A model generated the notes under the pieces. The model searched no databases. It had not been told where the DNA came from and saw only the letters and a program-made list of their open reading frames with translations. Below, in pieces: positions 1-8,697 of a stretch of DNA of 37,396 bases; the stretch's first letter is position 1; the number at the start of each line of letters is the position of its first letter. This DNA comes from Candidatus Avelusimicrobium caledoniensis. Its GTDB lineage: Bacteria; Elusimicrobiota; Elusimicrobia; Elusimicrobiales; Elusimicrobiaceae. Location of the stretch: contig ONAM01000008.1 in NCBI GenBank assembly GCA_900315795.1, positions 1-37,396 of the forward strand. Direction: 5' to 3'. A program made the position numbers and the translations under genes.

Positions 1-78
1 AAGTTTTATTTTTTCTCTCGCTATATCCCGCATAGAAACTCTGCGGGATGACGAGCGAGAGAAAAATATATACAGAAA
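1..78. repeat. Imperfect-palindrome dispersed repeat, copy 1 (family A)
   Basis: This stretch matches 18310-18388 base for base except for one T in a T run (6 here, 7 there). It folds on itself: outer arms TTTTTCTCTCGCT (10-22) and AGCGAGAGAAAAA (54-66), inner arms CCCGCA and TGCGGG. It holds no gene. The copy begins at the first base of the window, so its left boundary is unknown and the window could be a contig broken at a repeat. Confidence 0.85.
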
Positions 79-81
79 AGG

Positions 82-194
82 CCCTTGCCGGGCCCAGGCG
101 TGAGGCCTAGGACCTCTGCAAGCAATTTATGTTATCTTTCGCAAAAGGGGACTTCGTGTTATTCTGCAACGCCCCCCTTGCCGGGGTGCTCGCC
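82..194. repeat. Cluster of GC-rich dispersed repeats (families B and C)
   Basis: 82-120 is a family B copy: CCCTTGCCGGG, a short spacer, then AGGCCTAGGACCTCTG. Other B copies lie at 18483-18521 (inverted) and 22575-22610. 130-166 is family C (TGTTATCTTT, then GGGGACTTCGTGTTATTCTG); an inverted copy lies at 23450-23486. 172-194 is a short B form (CCCCCCTTGCCGGGG plus TGCTCGCCG), identical to 18389-18412. No coding potential is seen between 79 and 276. Confidence 0.7.
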
Positions 195-220
195 GCACGC
201 CACAACGGTCCTAAAATAAC

Positions 221-249
221 GTCACAAAACGTCGCAGATATACTATAAT
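221..249 (+). promoter_or_regulatory. Predicted sigma70-type promoter of the nag operon
   Basis: TATAAT at 244-249 has a weak -35 (GTCACA, 221-226) at 17-base spacing. ACGTC occurs twice (219-223 and 230-234), overlapping the -35, and could be an operator half-site pair; that part is speculative. AAAGGAG lies a few bases before the ATG at 277. Confidence 0.55.
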
Positions 250-276
250 GGAAGAAAGAAAATCAAAGGAGTTTTT

Positions 277-2775
277 ATGCCCGCAGATATTACACTGATT
301 AGCCCGTTAGACGGAACTGTTGTGCCCTTAGAAAAAGTACCCGACCCCGTATTTAGTGAACACATGTTAGGCAACGGCTTAGCTATCTTTCCGGCCAGCC
401 AAACGATATTTGCCCCTTTAGACGGTACCGTTACCAACATCAACGCCGCCTTGCATGCCATGGTCATTAAAAAAGGAAATATGGAAGTGCTTATCCACGT
501 CGGGTTGGAAAGTGTGGCACTAAAGGGCGAAGGGTTTGAAGTGTTTGTCCGTCAAGGGCAAAGCGTACAAGCCGGGCAAAAATTACTCTCGTTTGATTTA
601 AACATCCTGACAAAAAAGGCCGCCAGTCCGCTTGTATTACTGGTTATTACCTCGCCCGCGGATGCGGCCATTACACCTTTAGCCGACGAAAAAATCAAAA
701 CAGGACTCCCACTCTTTAGCGTGCATAATATGGAAAGCACCAGCAGCAATTTATCCTCGTTAGAAATGTTGGAGTCCGACGCGCTCGTGCTTAAAAACCC
801 CACCGGTCTGCACGCCCGTCCCGCCGCGATTTTGGCCGCTATTGCCGCCGAGCATCCTTATTTAGTGGAAATGCACAAAGGCCGCCAATGCGCCGATGCG
901 AAAAGTATTGTCAGTTTAATGGGCTTAGGCCTTAGCCGTAACGACTCTGTTATTTTGCGCGTGTTTGGCCCGAAAGAACAAGCACAAGTAATGCTCAAAC
1001 GCCTGGAAGAAGCGTTCAATAAGGTACTGGGCGAAACTACCGAGGCAAGCCATCCCGCCAACGATACACCGACCGAAGAAACATCGCTCCAAGGTATTTG
1101 CGCGTGTGGGGGTTTAGCGTGCGGCCCGGCGTTTTTATTTAAAGCAAGTGCGTTTTCTTTTGAAGAAAATGCGTCTAACCCGGAGTCCGAACGCCGCGCT
1201 TTGGACGAAGCACTTAATACGCTTTGCAAACAAATGGAACAACGGCTCGGCGAAGAAAAAAACACAGTTACACGCGATATTTTAAATGCGCATTTACTAC
1301 TGCTTAAAGATCCCTTGCTAGCTAACACTACCCGCCAAATTATTGACCAAGGCAAAACCGCCGCTTTTGCCTTTAACAGTGCTATCCGGCGCAGTGTGGA
1401 CATGCTCAAGCAAACTAAAAACAACTTTTTAATGGAACGTATTGCCGATCTAAAAGATTTACGCCGCGAAGTGCTTTGCCAACTTACCGGGCAACAACGC
1501 CGCTCGCTTTCCATTCCCCCCGGCAGTATTATTATTGCCGATGAGTTGCTCCCGTCCGACGTGTCGGCCTTGCCCGAACATACCGCCGGTGTATTACTGG
1601 CTAGCGGCTCCCCTACCGCGCACGCGGGCATTTTACTAAGAAACCGCAATATCCCCTCTATCGTCCGGGCCGGAAAATATGTACTGGATATTCCCCCGCA
1701 AACAATTATTTTGTTAAACGCCGACGAAAGCCAAATTGTTATTGACCCAACATCTGCACAACAAAAAGAGTTTGAAGAACATATCCAACAAGTACAACAG
1801 CGTAACCAACAAGATTCCGCACGCGCCCAAGAGCCCGCCACCACGCGGGACGGACTGCGCATTTATGTAGAAGGTAACATCGCCGGGCCCGAAGAAGCCG
1901 CCCGGGCGTTTGCCTCCGGCGCCGAAGGGGTGGGACTTGTGCGTACGGAATTTTTATTTCAAGACCGGCCGTTTGCCCCCACCGAACAAGAACAACTGGC
2001 CGCGTATCAGATGATTTTAGATGCACTGCCCGGACAACCGGTTACGTTTCGCCTGTTAGATGCCGGCGGCGATAAACCCATGCCGTTTATCAACATCGCC
2101 CCGGAAGATAACCCGATTGTCGGCATACGCGGCATACGCGCGTTGGATGCCAACGAAAAATTTTTCCGCACCCAACTGCGTGCGTTGTTGCGGCTTACTC
2201 CGCAAGAGCGGGTACGCATTATGTTACCGATGATTTCGTTTGAAGAAGAAATCATCCGCTTTAAACAAATTTTTAAACAAGAAAGCATTTCCTTAGGGCT
2301 CAAACAAACCGCCCAACTGGGTATTATGGTGGAAGTTCCGTCGGCGGCGTTGCTGGCTAAACAACTGGCCCCGCATGTGGACTTCTTCTCTATCGGCACC
2401 AACGACTTGACCCAATATACCTTGGCCATTGACCGTAATCACAAAGATTTAAGCCCGTTGGCAGATGCCCTGCACCCGGCGGTATTGCAACTTATTTACC
2501 AAACGTGCGAAGGGGCCTTGGCACACCAAAAACCCGTAGCCGTTTGCGGGGCACTTGCTAGCGAAGCTGACGCCACCCCCTTTTTAATCGGCTTAGGCGT
2601 TACACATTTGGCCGTCAGTGCAGCTGTGGCCGCCCGGACAAAAGCACGTATCCGCCGGCTCAATTACCACCGGTGCCGGGAACTGGCGTTGCAAGCGTTA
2701 CAACAACCCAGTGCCGCCGCCGTACGGGAACTTGCTAAACAACACTTTGCTTCAGAAATTGTAGGAGAATTATGA
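277..2775 (+). CDS. nagF: EIIA(Glc)-HPr-EI fusion, NagF-type multiphosphoryl transfer protein
   Basis: This 832-residue cytoplasmic protein fuses the general and sugar-specific PTS phosphocarriers, so one chain passes phosphate from PEP to the membrane permease. Domain order: EIIA of the glucose family at about 1-150 (His60 and the phosphorylated His74 in IHVGLESVALKGEG); HPr at 165-252 (GLHARPA, His179; regulatory-serine position Ser210 in AKSI); EI at 272-832 (phospho-His449 in SGSPTAHAG, PEP-binding GLVRTEFL near 553-560, IGTNDLTQYTLAIDRNH near 706-722, Cys757 in AVCGAL). All catalytic residues are present. The order matches pseudomonad NagF, where it serves GlcNAc. It overlaps the EIICB gene by ATGA and starts the nag operon. 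AAAGGAG before ATG supports the start. A standalone ptsH/ptsI elsewhere cannot be excluded. Confidence 0.93.
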   Translation: MPADITLISPLDGTVVPLEKVPDPVFSEHMLGNGLAIFPASQTIFAPLDGTVTNINAALHAMVIKKGNMEVLIHVGLESVALKGEGFEVFVRQGQSVQAGQKLLSFDLNILTKKAASPLVLLVITSPADAAITPLADEKIKTGLPLFSVHNMESTSSNLSSLEMLESDALVLKNPTGLHARPAAILAAIAAEHPYLVEMHKGRQCADAKSIVSLMGLGLSRNDSVILRVFGPKEQAQVMLKRLEEAFNKVLGETTEASHPANDTPTEETSLQGICACGGLACGPAFLFKASAFSFEENASNPESERRALDEALNTLCKQMEQRLGEEKNTVTRDILNAHLLLLKDPLLANTTRQIIDQGKTAAFAFNSAIRRSVDMLKQTKNNFLMERIADLKDLRREVLCQLTGQQRRSLSIPPGSIIIADELLPSDVSALPEHTAGVLLASGSPTAHAGILLRNRNIPSIVRAGKYVLDIPPQTIILLNADESQIVIDPTSAQQKEFEEHIQQVQQRNQQDSARAQEPATTRDGLRIYVEGNIAGPEEAARAFASGAEGVGLVRTEFLFQDRPFAPTEQEQLAAYQMILDALPGQPVTFRLLDAGGDKPMPFINIAPEDNPIVGIRGIRALDANEKFFRTQLRALLRLTPQERVRIMLPMISFEEEIIRFKQIFKQESISLGLKQTAQLGIMVEVPSAALLAKQLAPHVDFFSIGTNDLTQYTLAIDRNHKDLSPLADALHPAVLQLIYQTCEGALAHQKPVAVCGALASEADATPFLIGLGVTHLAVSAAVAARTKARIRRLNYHRCRELALQALQQPSAAAVRELAKQHFASEIVGEL

Positions 2776-4193
2776 CAAAACTAAAAAATATTTTTCGTGC
2801 CTGTGGGGCGGCGGCCGTACAACTGGGCCGCGCCTTAATGCTTCCTATCGCGGTACTCCCCATCGCCGGGTTACTCTTGCGCTTAGGCCAGCCGGACTTG
2901 TTAAATATCGCATTTATATCCGAAGCCGGAAATGCCGTGTTTGCTAACTTACCCGCTATTTTTGCTATCGGCGTAGCCATCGGATTTGCCAAAGAAAGTC
3001 ACGGCGCGGCTGCCTTAGCCGCTTTTGTCGGATATATGATTTTAACTGCCGCGCTAAAATCGTTAGACTCCTCTATTGATATGGGCGTTATGGGCGGTAT
3101 TATTGCCGGGATATTGGCCGGCGTATTATACAACCGTTTTCATACCGTTAAATTACCGCCTTATTTGGCCTTCTTCGGCGGACGACGGTTTGTGCCGATT
3201 GTTACCGGAGCGGCGTGTTTGTTGGTAGCGGCACTGGCCTATTTTATTTGGCCGCCTATCGGACGCGCCATCAGCACCTTTGGCAACTGGACGATTTCTT
3301 CGGGTAACATCGGCCTATTTTTCTTTGGGCTGGCTAACCGCTTGCTGATCCCGGTGGGGTTGCACCACATCTTAAATAATTTGGTCTGGTTTCAATTCGG
3401 CGATTTTGCCACCGTGCAAAACGGTATTGATACGATCGTGCACGGCGATTTGTACCGCTTCTTTGCCAAAGACCCCACCGCCGGCACATTTATGGCGGGC
3501 TTTTTCCCGGTGATGATGTTTGGACTTCCGGCCGCGTGTTTGGCTATGTTACATACCGCTAACACCACACGCAAAAAAGCAACGGCCGGGTTACTTCTTT
3601 CCATGGCGCTTACCTCGTTTTTAACCGGCATTACCGAACCCATTGAATTTGCCTTTATGTTCTTAGCGTTCCCGCTGTATATATTGCACGCGGTACTGAC
3701 CGGTATTTCCATGGTACTTATGAATATACTGGGTGTAAAACTGGGCTTTACGTTTTCCGCCGGGTTATTTGATTACCTGCTTAGCTACGGGATTAGTTCG
3801 CGGCCGCTTTGGTTACTTCCGGTAGGTATTTTTTGGGGCGTGCTTTACTATTTTATTTTCCGCTTTGCCATTATTAAGTGGAACTTAAAAACCCCGGGCC
3901 GTGACGACGAGCCCGCCGCCCAACAAGCTCCTGTTCCTACCGCCTCAACAACGGCTAACTCGCGCGGACAGCAATATCTGAGCGCGCTGGGCGGGAAAGA
4001 GAACATCAAAACGCTTGGTGCGTGTGCCACGCGGCTTCGGCTGGAAGTACACGACGCACAAAAAGTAGACGAAGTAACGCTCAAATCGCTCGGTGCGCGC
4101 GGCGTAGTCAAAACGCAAAGCGGACAAGTACAAGTGGTCATCGGGCCGGACGTGGAATTTCTGTGTGATGAAATTAAACAAGCACTAAACTAA
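2772..4193 (+). CDS. nagE: PTS EIICB permease, N-acetylglucosamine/glucose family
   Basis: This inner-membrane transporter imports and phosphorylates its sugar in one step. Residues 1-370 form the EIIC channel, with many hydrophobic segments and the family signatures NRLLIPVGLHHILNN (189-203) and GITEPIEFAF (286-295). A low-complexity Ala/Pro/Thr linker (about 376-397) leads to EIIB (402-473), with the phosphorylated Cys418 in GACATRLRL. There is no fused EIIA; the glucose-type EIIA is in the upstream NagF-like protein, so the two complement each other. The start overlaps the upstream stop (ATGA), which suggests translational coupling. GlcNAc specificity is inferred from the adjacent nagB and nagA rather than from the sequence alone; glucose is the main alternative. 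Confidence 0.9.
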   Translation: MTKLKNIFRACGAAAVQLGRALMLPIAVLPIAGLLLRLGQPDLLNIAFISEAGNAVFANLPAIFAIGVAIGFAKESHGAAALAAFVGYMILTAALKSLDSSIDMGVMGGIIAGILAGVLYNRFHTVKLPPYLAFFGGRRFVPIVTGAACLLVAALAYFIWPPIGRAISTFGNWTISSGNIGLFFFGLANRLLIPVGLHHILNNLVWFQFGDFATVQNGIDTIVHGDLYRFFAKDPTAGTFMAGFFPVMMFGLPAACLAMLHTANTTRKKATAGLLLSMALTSFLTGITEPIEFAFMFLAFPLYILHAVLTGISMVLMNILGVKLGFTFSAGLFDYLLSYGISSRPLWLLPVGIFWGVLYYFIFRFAIIKWNLKTPGRDDEPAAQQAPVPTASTTANSRGQQYLSALGGKENIKTLGACATRLRLEVHDAQKVDEVTLKSLGARGVVKTQSGQVQVVIGPDVEFLCDEIKQALN

Positions 4194-4199
4194 ACAACT

Positions 4200-5018
4200 A
4201 TGCAATTACTGGTCAGCCAAAAAAATATCGGGGAACTGGCCGCCACCTACATCCGACAGAAGGTGACGGCATTTGTGCCGTCTGAAAAAAAACCGTTTGT
4301 ACTTGGGTTGCCCACCGGAGCTACGGTAGTGGACATGTACCGTTTTTTAAGTGAAATGTACCAAAACGGGCAGTTAGATTTTTCCCATATCGTTACGTTT
4401 AATATGGATGAGTATGTGGGCCTTACTCCTAACGACCCGAACAGTTATCATTTTTATATGCAAGAGCACTTGTTTAGTCGTGTGAATTTACAACCGTCTA
4501 ATACGCATATCTTAGACGGTTTGTCCGCCGATTTGCAAGCCACGTGCGACGGATACGAAAACGCTATTAAACAAGCGGGTAAAATTCATTTATTTTTGGG
4601 AGGTGTGGGCCGCAACGGACATCTGGCTTTTAATGAACCCGGCTCGTCATTTACTTCGCGCACGCGTCCCATTACTTTGGAACCCAGCACCCGGCAAGCC
4701 AATTCCCGTTTTTTTAATAACGATGTGTCGCGCGTTCCTACGCAAGCTTTAACCGTAGGTATCGGCACGGTGTTAGATGCCGAAGAATTATTATTTTTGG
4801 CTTCGGGTCCGTCAAAAGCGCAAGCCGTAGCACGTTTATCGCAAGGAGAAATTACCCCAAAATGGCCGATTACCGCGCTTAAAACACACGCTAACGCCAC
4901 GCTACTGGTGGACGAAGCCGCGGCCTCGCTATTAACGGGCGAAGTCAAACAAGCTCTATTAACCCAACAACAGCAACATCCGCAAGCCCAAACGTGGTGC
5001 GTGGAAATAAAAGGATAG
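4200..5018 (+). CDS. nagB: Glucosamine-6-phosphate deaminase
   Basis: Converts glucosamine-6-phosphate to fructose-6-phosphate and ammonia, the last step that brings GlcNAc into glycolysis. The 272 residues match the usual length. Visible signatures are LGLPTGATVVDMY (35-47, phosphate loop), NMDEYVGL (68-75, catalytic Asp70) and GVGRNGHLAFNEPGSS (135-150, His141 and Glu146). Asn139 stands where the E. coli enzyme has Asp141; as I recall, Asn is common there in other NagB proteins. It lies 6 bases after nagE with no clear Shine-Dalgarno sequence, so coupling to nagE is likely. nagA follows after 3 bases. Confidence 0.95.
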   Translation: MQLLVSQKNIGELAATYIRQKVTAFVPSEKKPFVLGLPTGATVVDMYRFLSEMYQNGQLDFSHIVTFNMDEYVGLTPNDPNSYHFYMQEHLFSRVNLQPSNTHILDGLSADLQATCDGYENAIKQAGKIHLFLGGVGRNGHLAFNEPGSSFTSRTRPITLEPSTRQANSRFFNNDVSRVPTQALTVGIGTVLDAEELLFLASGPSKAQAVARLSQGEITPKWPITALKTHANATLLVDEAAASLLTGEVKQALLTQQQQHPQAQTWCVEIKG

Positions 5019-5021
5019 TTT

Positions 5022-6173
5022 ATGACAAAAACGCTACTCACTAACGTCCATTTAATTACCTTAGAAAACGTCTGCAACGATTACGCTATTTTAACCGACG
5101 GACCGACAATTGTATCGGTTTTTCCGATGAGTAAAAAGCCCTTGCCAAACGCCGATACAATCATAGATGCCGGCGGAGCGTGGGCCATGGCGGGTCTTAT
5201 TGATATGCATATTCACGGCCTAGCCGGACACGGCCCGGAACAAAACACCCCGCAAGCGTTGTGGGCGATGTCAGAGGCGCTCGCCCGGTATGGGGTGACG
5301 GCGTTTTGTCCCACGTTATATTGCGCCGCGCCCGCGCGGTTACAAGAACAACTGCGCCGTTTAGCACCCGCTATCGGGCAAGAAAAAGGCGCACGCATAT
5401 TGGGTTTTCACTTGGAAGGGCCTTTCATTTCGCCGCAAAAAGCAGGCGCGATGAAACCGCAAGACATGGCTTTACCCGACGTAAAAATAATGGAAGAATT
5501 GTACAAGGCCGCGGACGGAAAAATCACCAGCATAACGCTCGCGCCCGAACTGCCCGGTATCGCGCCTGTCATTGATTTTTGTTTACGCCACCAAATTATC
5601 CCCCAAGCCGGGCATACCAACGCCACGTACGAAGAATTTTGCCGCGGCATACAATGGGGCGTTTCTCACGCCACCCACGCGTTTAATGCGATGAGTCCGT
5701 TTACCCAACGCGCCCCGGGAGCCGCCGGTGCGGTGCTGATGAATGAAAACGTATCGTGCGAATTTATCGGCGACGGTGTACACGTACATCCACAGATTAT
5801 CGCTTTTTTACGCCGTGTAAAATCAGCCGATAAATTAGTGTTAATTACAGATGCGCTGACTCCCACCGCGCAAGAGAAAGGGCCGTTTATCGCTAATGGG
5901 GATGAAGTAATTTTTGAAGGCGGCGTATGGCGAAGAAAAACAGATCACGTGATTACGGGATCTGCATTGACGTTGCCGCAAGGCATTAAAAATTTAGTGT
6001 CGTGGGGCTATCCATTACCGCAAGCGGTGCGGTGCGCTAATGCCAACCCGGCCAAACTTCTGCAATTAAAAAGCCACGGCCAACTGGATGCCGGTTTTCA
6101 GGCAGATATTACACTACTAAACGAAGATTTTACCCCTAAAGCTACTTTTATTAACGGCAAACAAGTCTTTTAA
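5022..6173 (+). CDS. nagA: N-acetylglucosamine-6-phosphate deacetylase
   Basis: Removes acetate from GlcNAc-6-phosphate to give the NagB substrate. It is an amidohydrolase TIM barrel of 383 residues, normal for the family. Visible: DMHIHG (61-66), FHLEGPF (129-135, metal ligand Glu132), AGHTNA (196-201, His198), HATHAFNAM (216-224, His219) and LITDALTPT (274-282, catalytic Asp277). AAGGAT a few bases before ATG supports the start. It ends the nag operon. Its stop codon overlaps by 4 bases the stop region of the converging protease gene, so there is no room for a separate terminator. Confidence 0.95.
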   Translation: MTKTLLTNVHLITLENVCNDYAILTDGPTIVSVFPMSKKPLPNADTIIDAGGAWAMAGLIDMHIHGLAGHGPEQNTPQALWAMSEALARYGVTAFCPTLYCAAPARLQEQLRRLAPAIGQEKGARILGFHLEGPFISPQKAGAMKPQDMALPDVKIMEELYKAADGKITSITLAPELPGIAPVIDFCLRHQIIPQAGHTNATYEEFCRGIQWGVSHATHAFNAMSPFTQRAPGAAGAVLMNENVSCEFIGDGVHVHPQIIAFLRRVKSADKLVLITDALTPTAQEKGPFIANGDEVIFEGGVWRRKTDHVITGSALTLPQGIKNLVSWGYPLPQAVRCANANPAKLLQLKSHGQLDAGFQADITLLNEDFTPKATFINGKQVF

Positions 6174-7501
6174 TTTTTACGTCCGAACAAGTGGAATAAA
6201 TCCCATTTCTTTTTAGTTTGAGCCGGCACCGGTTCCAGCGGTTTAAGCTCGTCGGTCTCCGTATCGTAACGATATATTTTAACCAAATTGGGCGCATCAA
6301 AACGGCTGTCCAACACAAAGGATTCATCCTCGTTCCAACGTACGTGGTGAACACTAAAGTCAATATAGCGTGCGTAGTGCGATTCTAACAATTCCTGCAA
6401 AGCGTTGTATGAAAATTTATGATCTACGGTATAATGCCCTAACTCCATTTCACCACTGCTTTTTAAAGAAATATGCGAAATATACTCGTCCACATTTAAT
6501 TCAATCAACGTTTTCCCATCCATCGTTAACGGAATTTTGGCTTTCCCCTCATTTTTATAAGCTTGTACCAAACGTTCCAATATCCACGCAGGGGTAATGT
6601 ACCCTTTGTCGTATGCTTCGTTTTTGCCGATATACGAACTGCCGTTATGGATGCCCACTAACCGCCCGTCTTGATCCACGACAGGCCCGCCGCACAATCC
6701 TTTGCGTTGGTCCCGTGAGAACGGAATAGTCGTTTGAAGGGTAAAAGGTTCCGTCTTAATAACGCGGCGTTGTGGAATATAGACCGCCTGCCGGGCAGCA
6801 AAACCTTGTGAACTTACCACCGAATGCCACGTAGGCATTTGGGTATTTAATGACAAAGGATGTAGCAGCTTTTCATCCTGGGTGCGGAATTTAACTAAGG
6901 CCGCATCTAAAAACTCCGGCGTACTGATTTGTACAATCTCCGCCGGAACAGAAATAAATCGTCGGGTAGTCGGATCAAACAAATCTGCGGTAAAACTGGC
7001 TCCCACCGATTCTTGCCAAGTAAAAGCATTTCCCAACGCGTGCATAGGTATCACGCCGAATATTTCTTCTTGTCCGTCATAGGTGGTCTTAAATACGGTA
7101 CCGGAAATAAAATTAGCTTGTCCCAAGGACGGACCCGGACGGGCTTGAAAGGAAGAAGGCAAAAACGCCGTAATCTCCTTAGGCACGCGCGGTAGAAAAG
7201 AATGATCCGACGGGCCCTTTTTCGCCGCTTGGAGAGAGGCAGACGCCGCCTGCTGCGCGACACGAGAAGTTAAGTTAACAGAATAGGGCACAGACAAATT
7301 GTGGTTATAAGCAGAGCCGATCCCGGATTTTAGGTACGACCCTTTCCCGACAAGCGGTCTTTGAAAATTCTTAATTTGGCTAAAACGCCGGGTCATCCCC
7401 ACCACGGCACTATGACCAAAACCTTGGGCCCCGGCTACTCCTTGCGTCAACAGCACGGTAATAATAAAAAGAAAAACTATTTTTGCGCTTTTTAAATTCA
7501 T
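6170..7501 (-). CDS. Secreted chymotrypsin-fold protease with Cys nucleophile, array member 1 (last in operon)
   Basis: From ATG at 7501 (443 residues) it has a signal peptide ending near AGA-Q, a variable region of about 90 residues, FQAR (about 118-121), then a trypsin-like domain. Triad candidates are His154 (PMHAL), Asp199 (FLDAALVKF) and Cys270 in GLCGGP, the site of the usual GDSGGP serine. GIHNGS (His285) resembles the S1 pocket of glutamyl endopeptidases and 3C proteases. The last 120 residues are the shared VDEYI/FSY domain. An in-frame GTG at 7510 would add three residues directly after the upstream stop; ATG is preferred for the signal peptide. The residue before His is Met, not Ala as in most paralogs. 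Substrate unknown. Confidence 0.85.
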   Translation of the reverse strand: MNLKSAKIVFLFIITVLLTQGVAGAQGFGHSAVVGMTRRFSQIKNFQRPLVGKGSYLKSGIGSAYNHNLSVPYSVNLTSRVAQQAASASLQAAKKGPSDHSFLPRVPKEITAFLPSSFQARPGPSLGQANFISGTVFKTTYDGQEEIFGVIPMHALGNAFTWQESVGASFTADLFDPTTRRFISVPAEIVQISTPEFLDAALVKFRTQDEKLLHPLSLNTQMPTWHSVVSSQGFAARQAVYIPQRRVIKTEPFTLQTTIPFSRDQRKGLCGGPVVDQDGRLVGIHNGSSYIGKNEAYDKGYITPAWILERLVQAYKNEGKAKIPLTMDGKTLIELNVDEYISHISLKSSGEMELGHYTVDHKFSYNALQELLESHYARYIDFSVHHVRWNEDESFVLDSRFDAPNLVKIYRYDTETDELKPLEPVPAQTKKKWDLFHLFGRKN

Positions 7502-7510
7502 AGTATGCAC

Positions 7511-8650
7511 TTATTCTTTAGATTTAGACTCAAATATAATTTTCCCTTCTTTAAAATCATACCGGTATGTCCGGCGGGTTTTATCGCGCGGGTTACGGAT
7601 TTCAAGCAATTTATCCGGGGTAGCCGGATCCCAATGCACGCGACGGGTGGTCAATTCAATGTAACGCGGGGAAAATTTTTCTATCATGGCATTTACCTGA
7701 TCGTAGGCAAATTTAGATTCAAACCCGCGTTGCCACAATTGCTTTTTATTTTCATTAAATAAACGTACGTATGAAATGTACCCGTCCACCGGCATATCCA
7801 ACACTTTTTGCCCGCCTAATATCAACGGGAATGTGCCCACCCCGTCATGGTAAGCCGCTTCCACCAGCACTTCTAACAATCGCACATCCGTAGCATGCCC
7901 TACGTCATCGGCTTCGCCGTATTTTCCGTAGGTGCTTCCCGTATGAATGCCTATAAGTTGGCCGGCTTCATCCAGTAGGGCACTGCCGCATAATCCCATG
8001 CGGTCGTTGCGCGGGTAGGGCATCGTTGTACGGATACAAAGCGGTGTTTTGGAAGAAAACATACGGTTTTCAATTGCAACAAATTTTTGCCCGGCAAAAC
8101 CATACGAAACCGCTTTATCGCCGTTAGAAAACGGACGGCGGCTAATTTCAAAAGGTCTTAATTCTTCCGCTCCTTCCAGCACTTTACCAATCGCCACATC
8201 TAACATGCTCGGTGCGGAAACCTGTATAATTTCCACCGGAACAGCTTTAAATGTTCCATCCCCCGCATAAATATCTGCCGTAAAAGTTTTGCCTAATACA
8301 AAACGGCCGGATTCCAACGCATGCGCCGCCACGGCCACATATGTTTCGGGCACCCCGTTATGAGTTGCTTGAAAAACAGTTCCGGAAAATAAATTGGTAC
8401 GGTTTACCGTCGTTTCGCGTGCCTGAAAAACACCGCGTAAAATCGTTTCCTGATTCAGTGCTCCCGCCGACAAACGCGGTGTAAACAGATCCGCCCCCAC
8501 CCTTGCACAAGATGACACTCCGCCGCATGACGAAAGGGACCCGCTACGAGACAGGGCCGCCTTTATTAACGATTCTTGGGCCCACGCGGCAGATTCTGAC
8601 AACGCAACCAATCCCGCCAAAACGACCAGATAATTAAAATTTTTCCTCAT
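7511..8650 (-). CDS. Secreted chymotrypsin-fold protease with Cys nucleophile, array member 2
   Basis: 379 residues: signal peptide ending near AWA-Q (24), a short variable region that includes Cys42 and Cys48, FQAR (75-78), then the protease domain with His110 (AAHAL), Asp151 (MLDVAIGK) and Cys221 (GLCGSA). The pocket-like GIHTGST has His236. The shared C-terminal domain follows from about 273 (PVDGYI; FAY in place of FSY; PRYIEL). No Shine-Dalgarno sequence precedes the ATG. Instead TAAAAT ends exactly 6 bases before it, so an internal leaderless promoter may drive members 2 and 1 separately. The gap to member 3 is 47 bases, the longest in the array. Confidence 0.87.
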   Translation of the reverse strand: MRKNFNYLVVLAGLVALSESAAWAQESLIKAALSRSGSLSSCGGVSSCARVGADLFTPRLSAGALNQETILRGVFQARETTVNRTNLFSGTVFQATHNGVPETYVAVAAHALESGRFVLGKTFTADIYAGDGTFKAVPVEIIQVSAPSMLDVAIGKVLEGAEELRPFEISRRPFSNGDKAVSYGFAGQKFVAIENRMFSSKTPLCIRTTMPYPRNDRMGLCGSALLDEAGQLIGIHTGSTYGKYGEADDVGHATDVRLLEVLVEAAYHDGVGTFPLILGGQKVLDMPVDGYISYVRLFNENKKQLWQRGFESKFAYDQVNAMIEKFSPRYIELTTRRVHWDPATPDKLLEIRNPRDKTRRTYRYDFKEGKIIFESKSKE

Positions 8651-8656
8651 ATGTAT

Positions 8657-8662
8657 ATTTTA
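8657..8662 (-). promoter_or_regulatory. -10 box TAAAAT placed for leaderless transcription of protease member 2
   Basis: TAAAAT on the minus strand is separated from ATG (8650-8648) by ATACAT, exactly 6 bases, which would put the transcription start on the A of ATG. No Shine-Dalgarno sequence is present. I see no good -35 hexamer. Confidence 0.5.
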
Positions 8663-8697
8663 TGGGCTCCCTGACGATATAACAAGGGTCCAAAGAC

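Noticed and set aside
858..2429. Long open frames on the minus strand inside nagF
   Set aside because: They lie fully within a gene with intact PTS motifs, have no family features, and follow from the codon bias of the real gene. The same holds for similar frames inside gpsA, trmD, fmt, pckA and adhE.
4611..4625. Asn139 of NagB as a lost catalytic Asp
   Set aside because: The GVGRNGH form is, as I recall, common in NagB proteins of other phyla, so it is not a defect.
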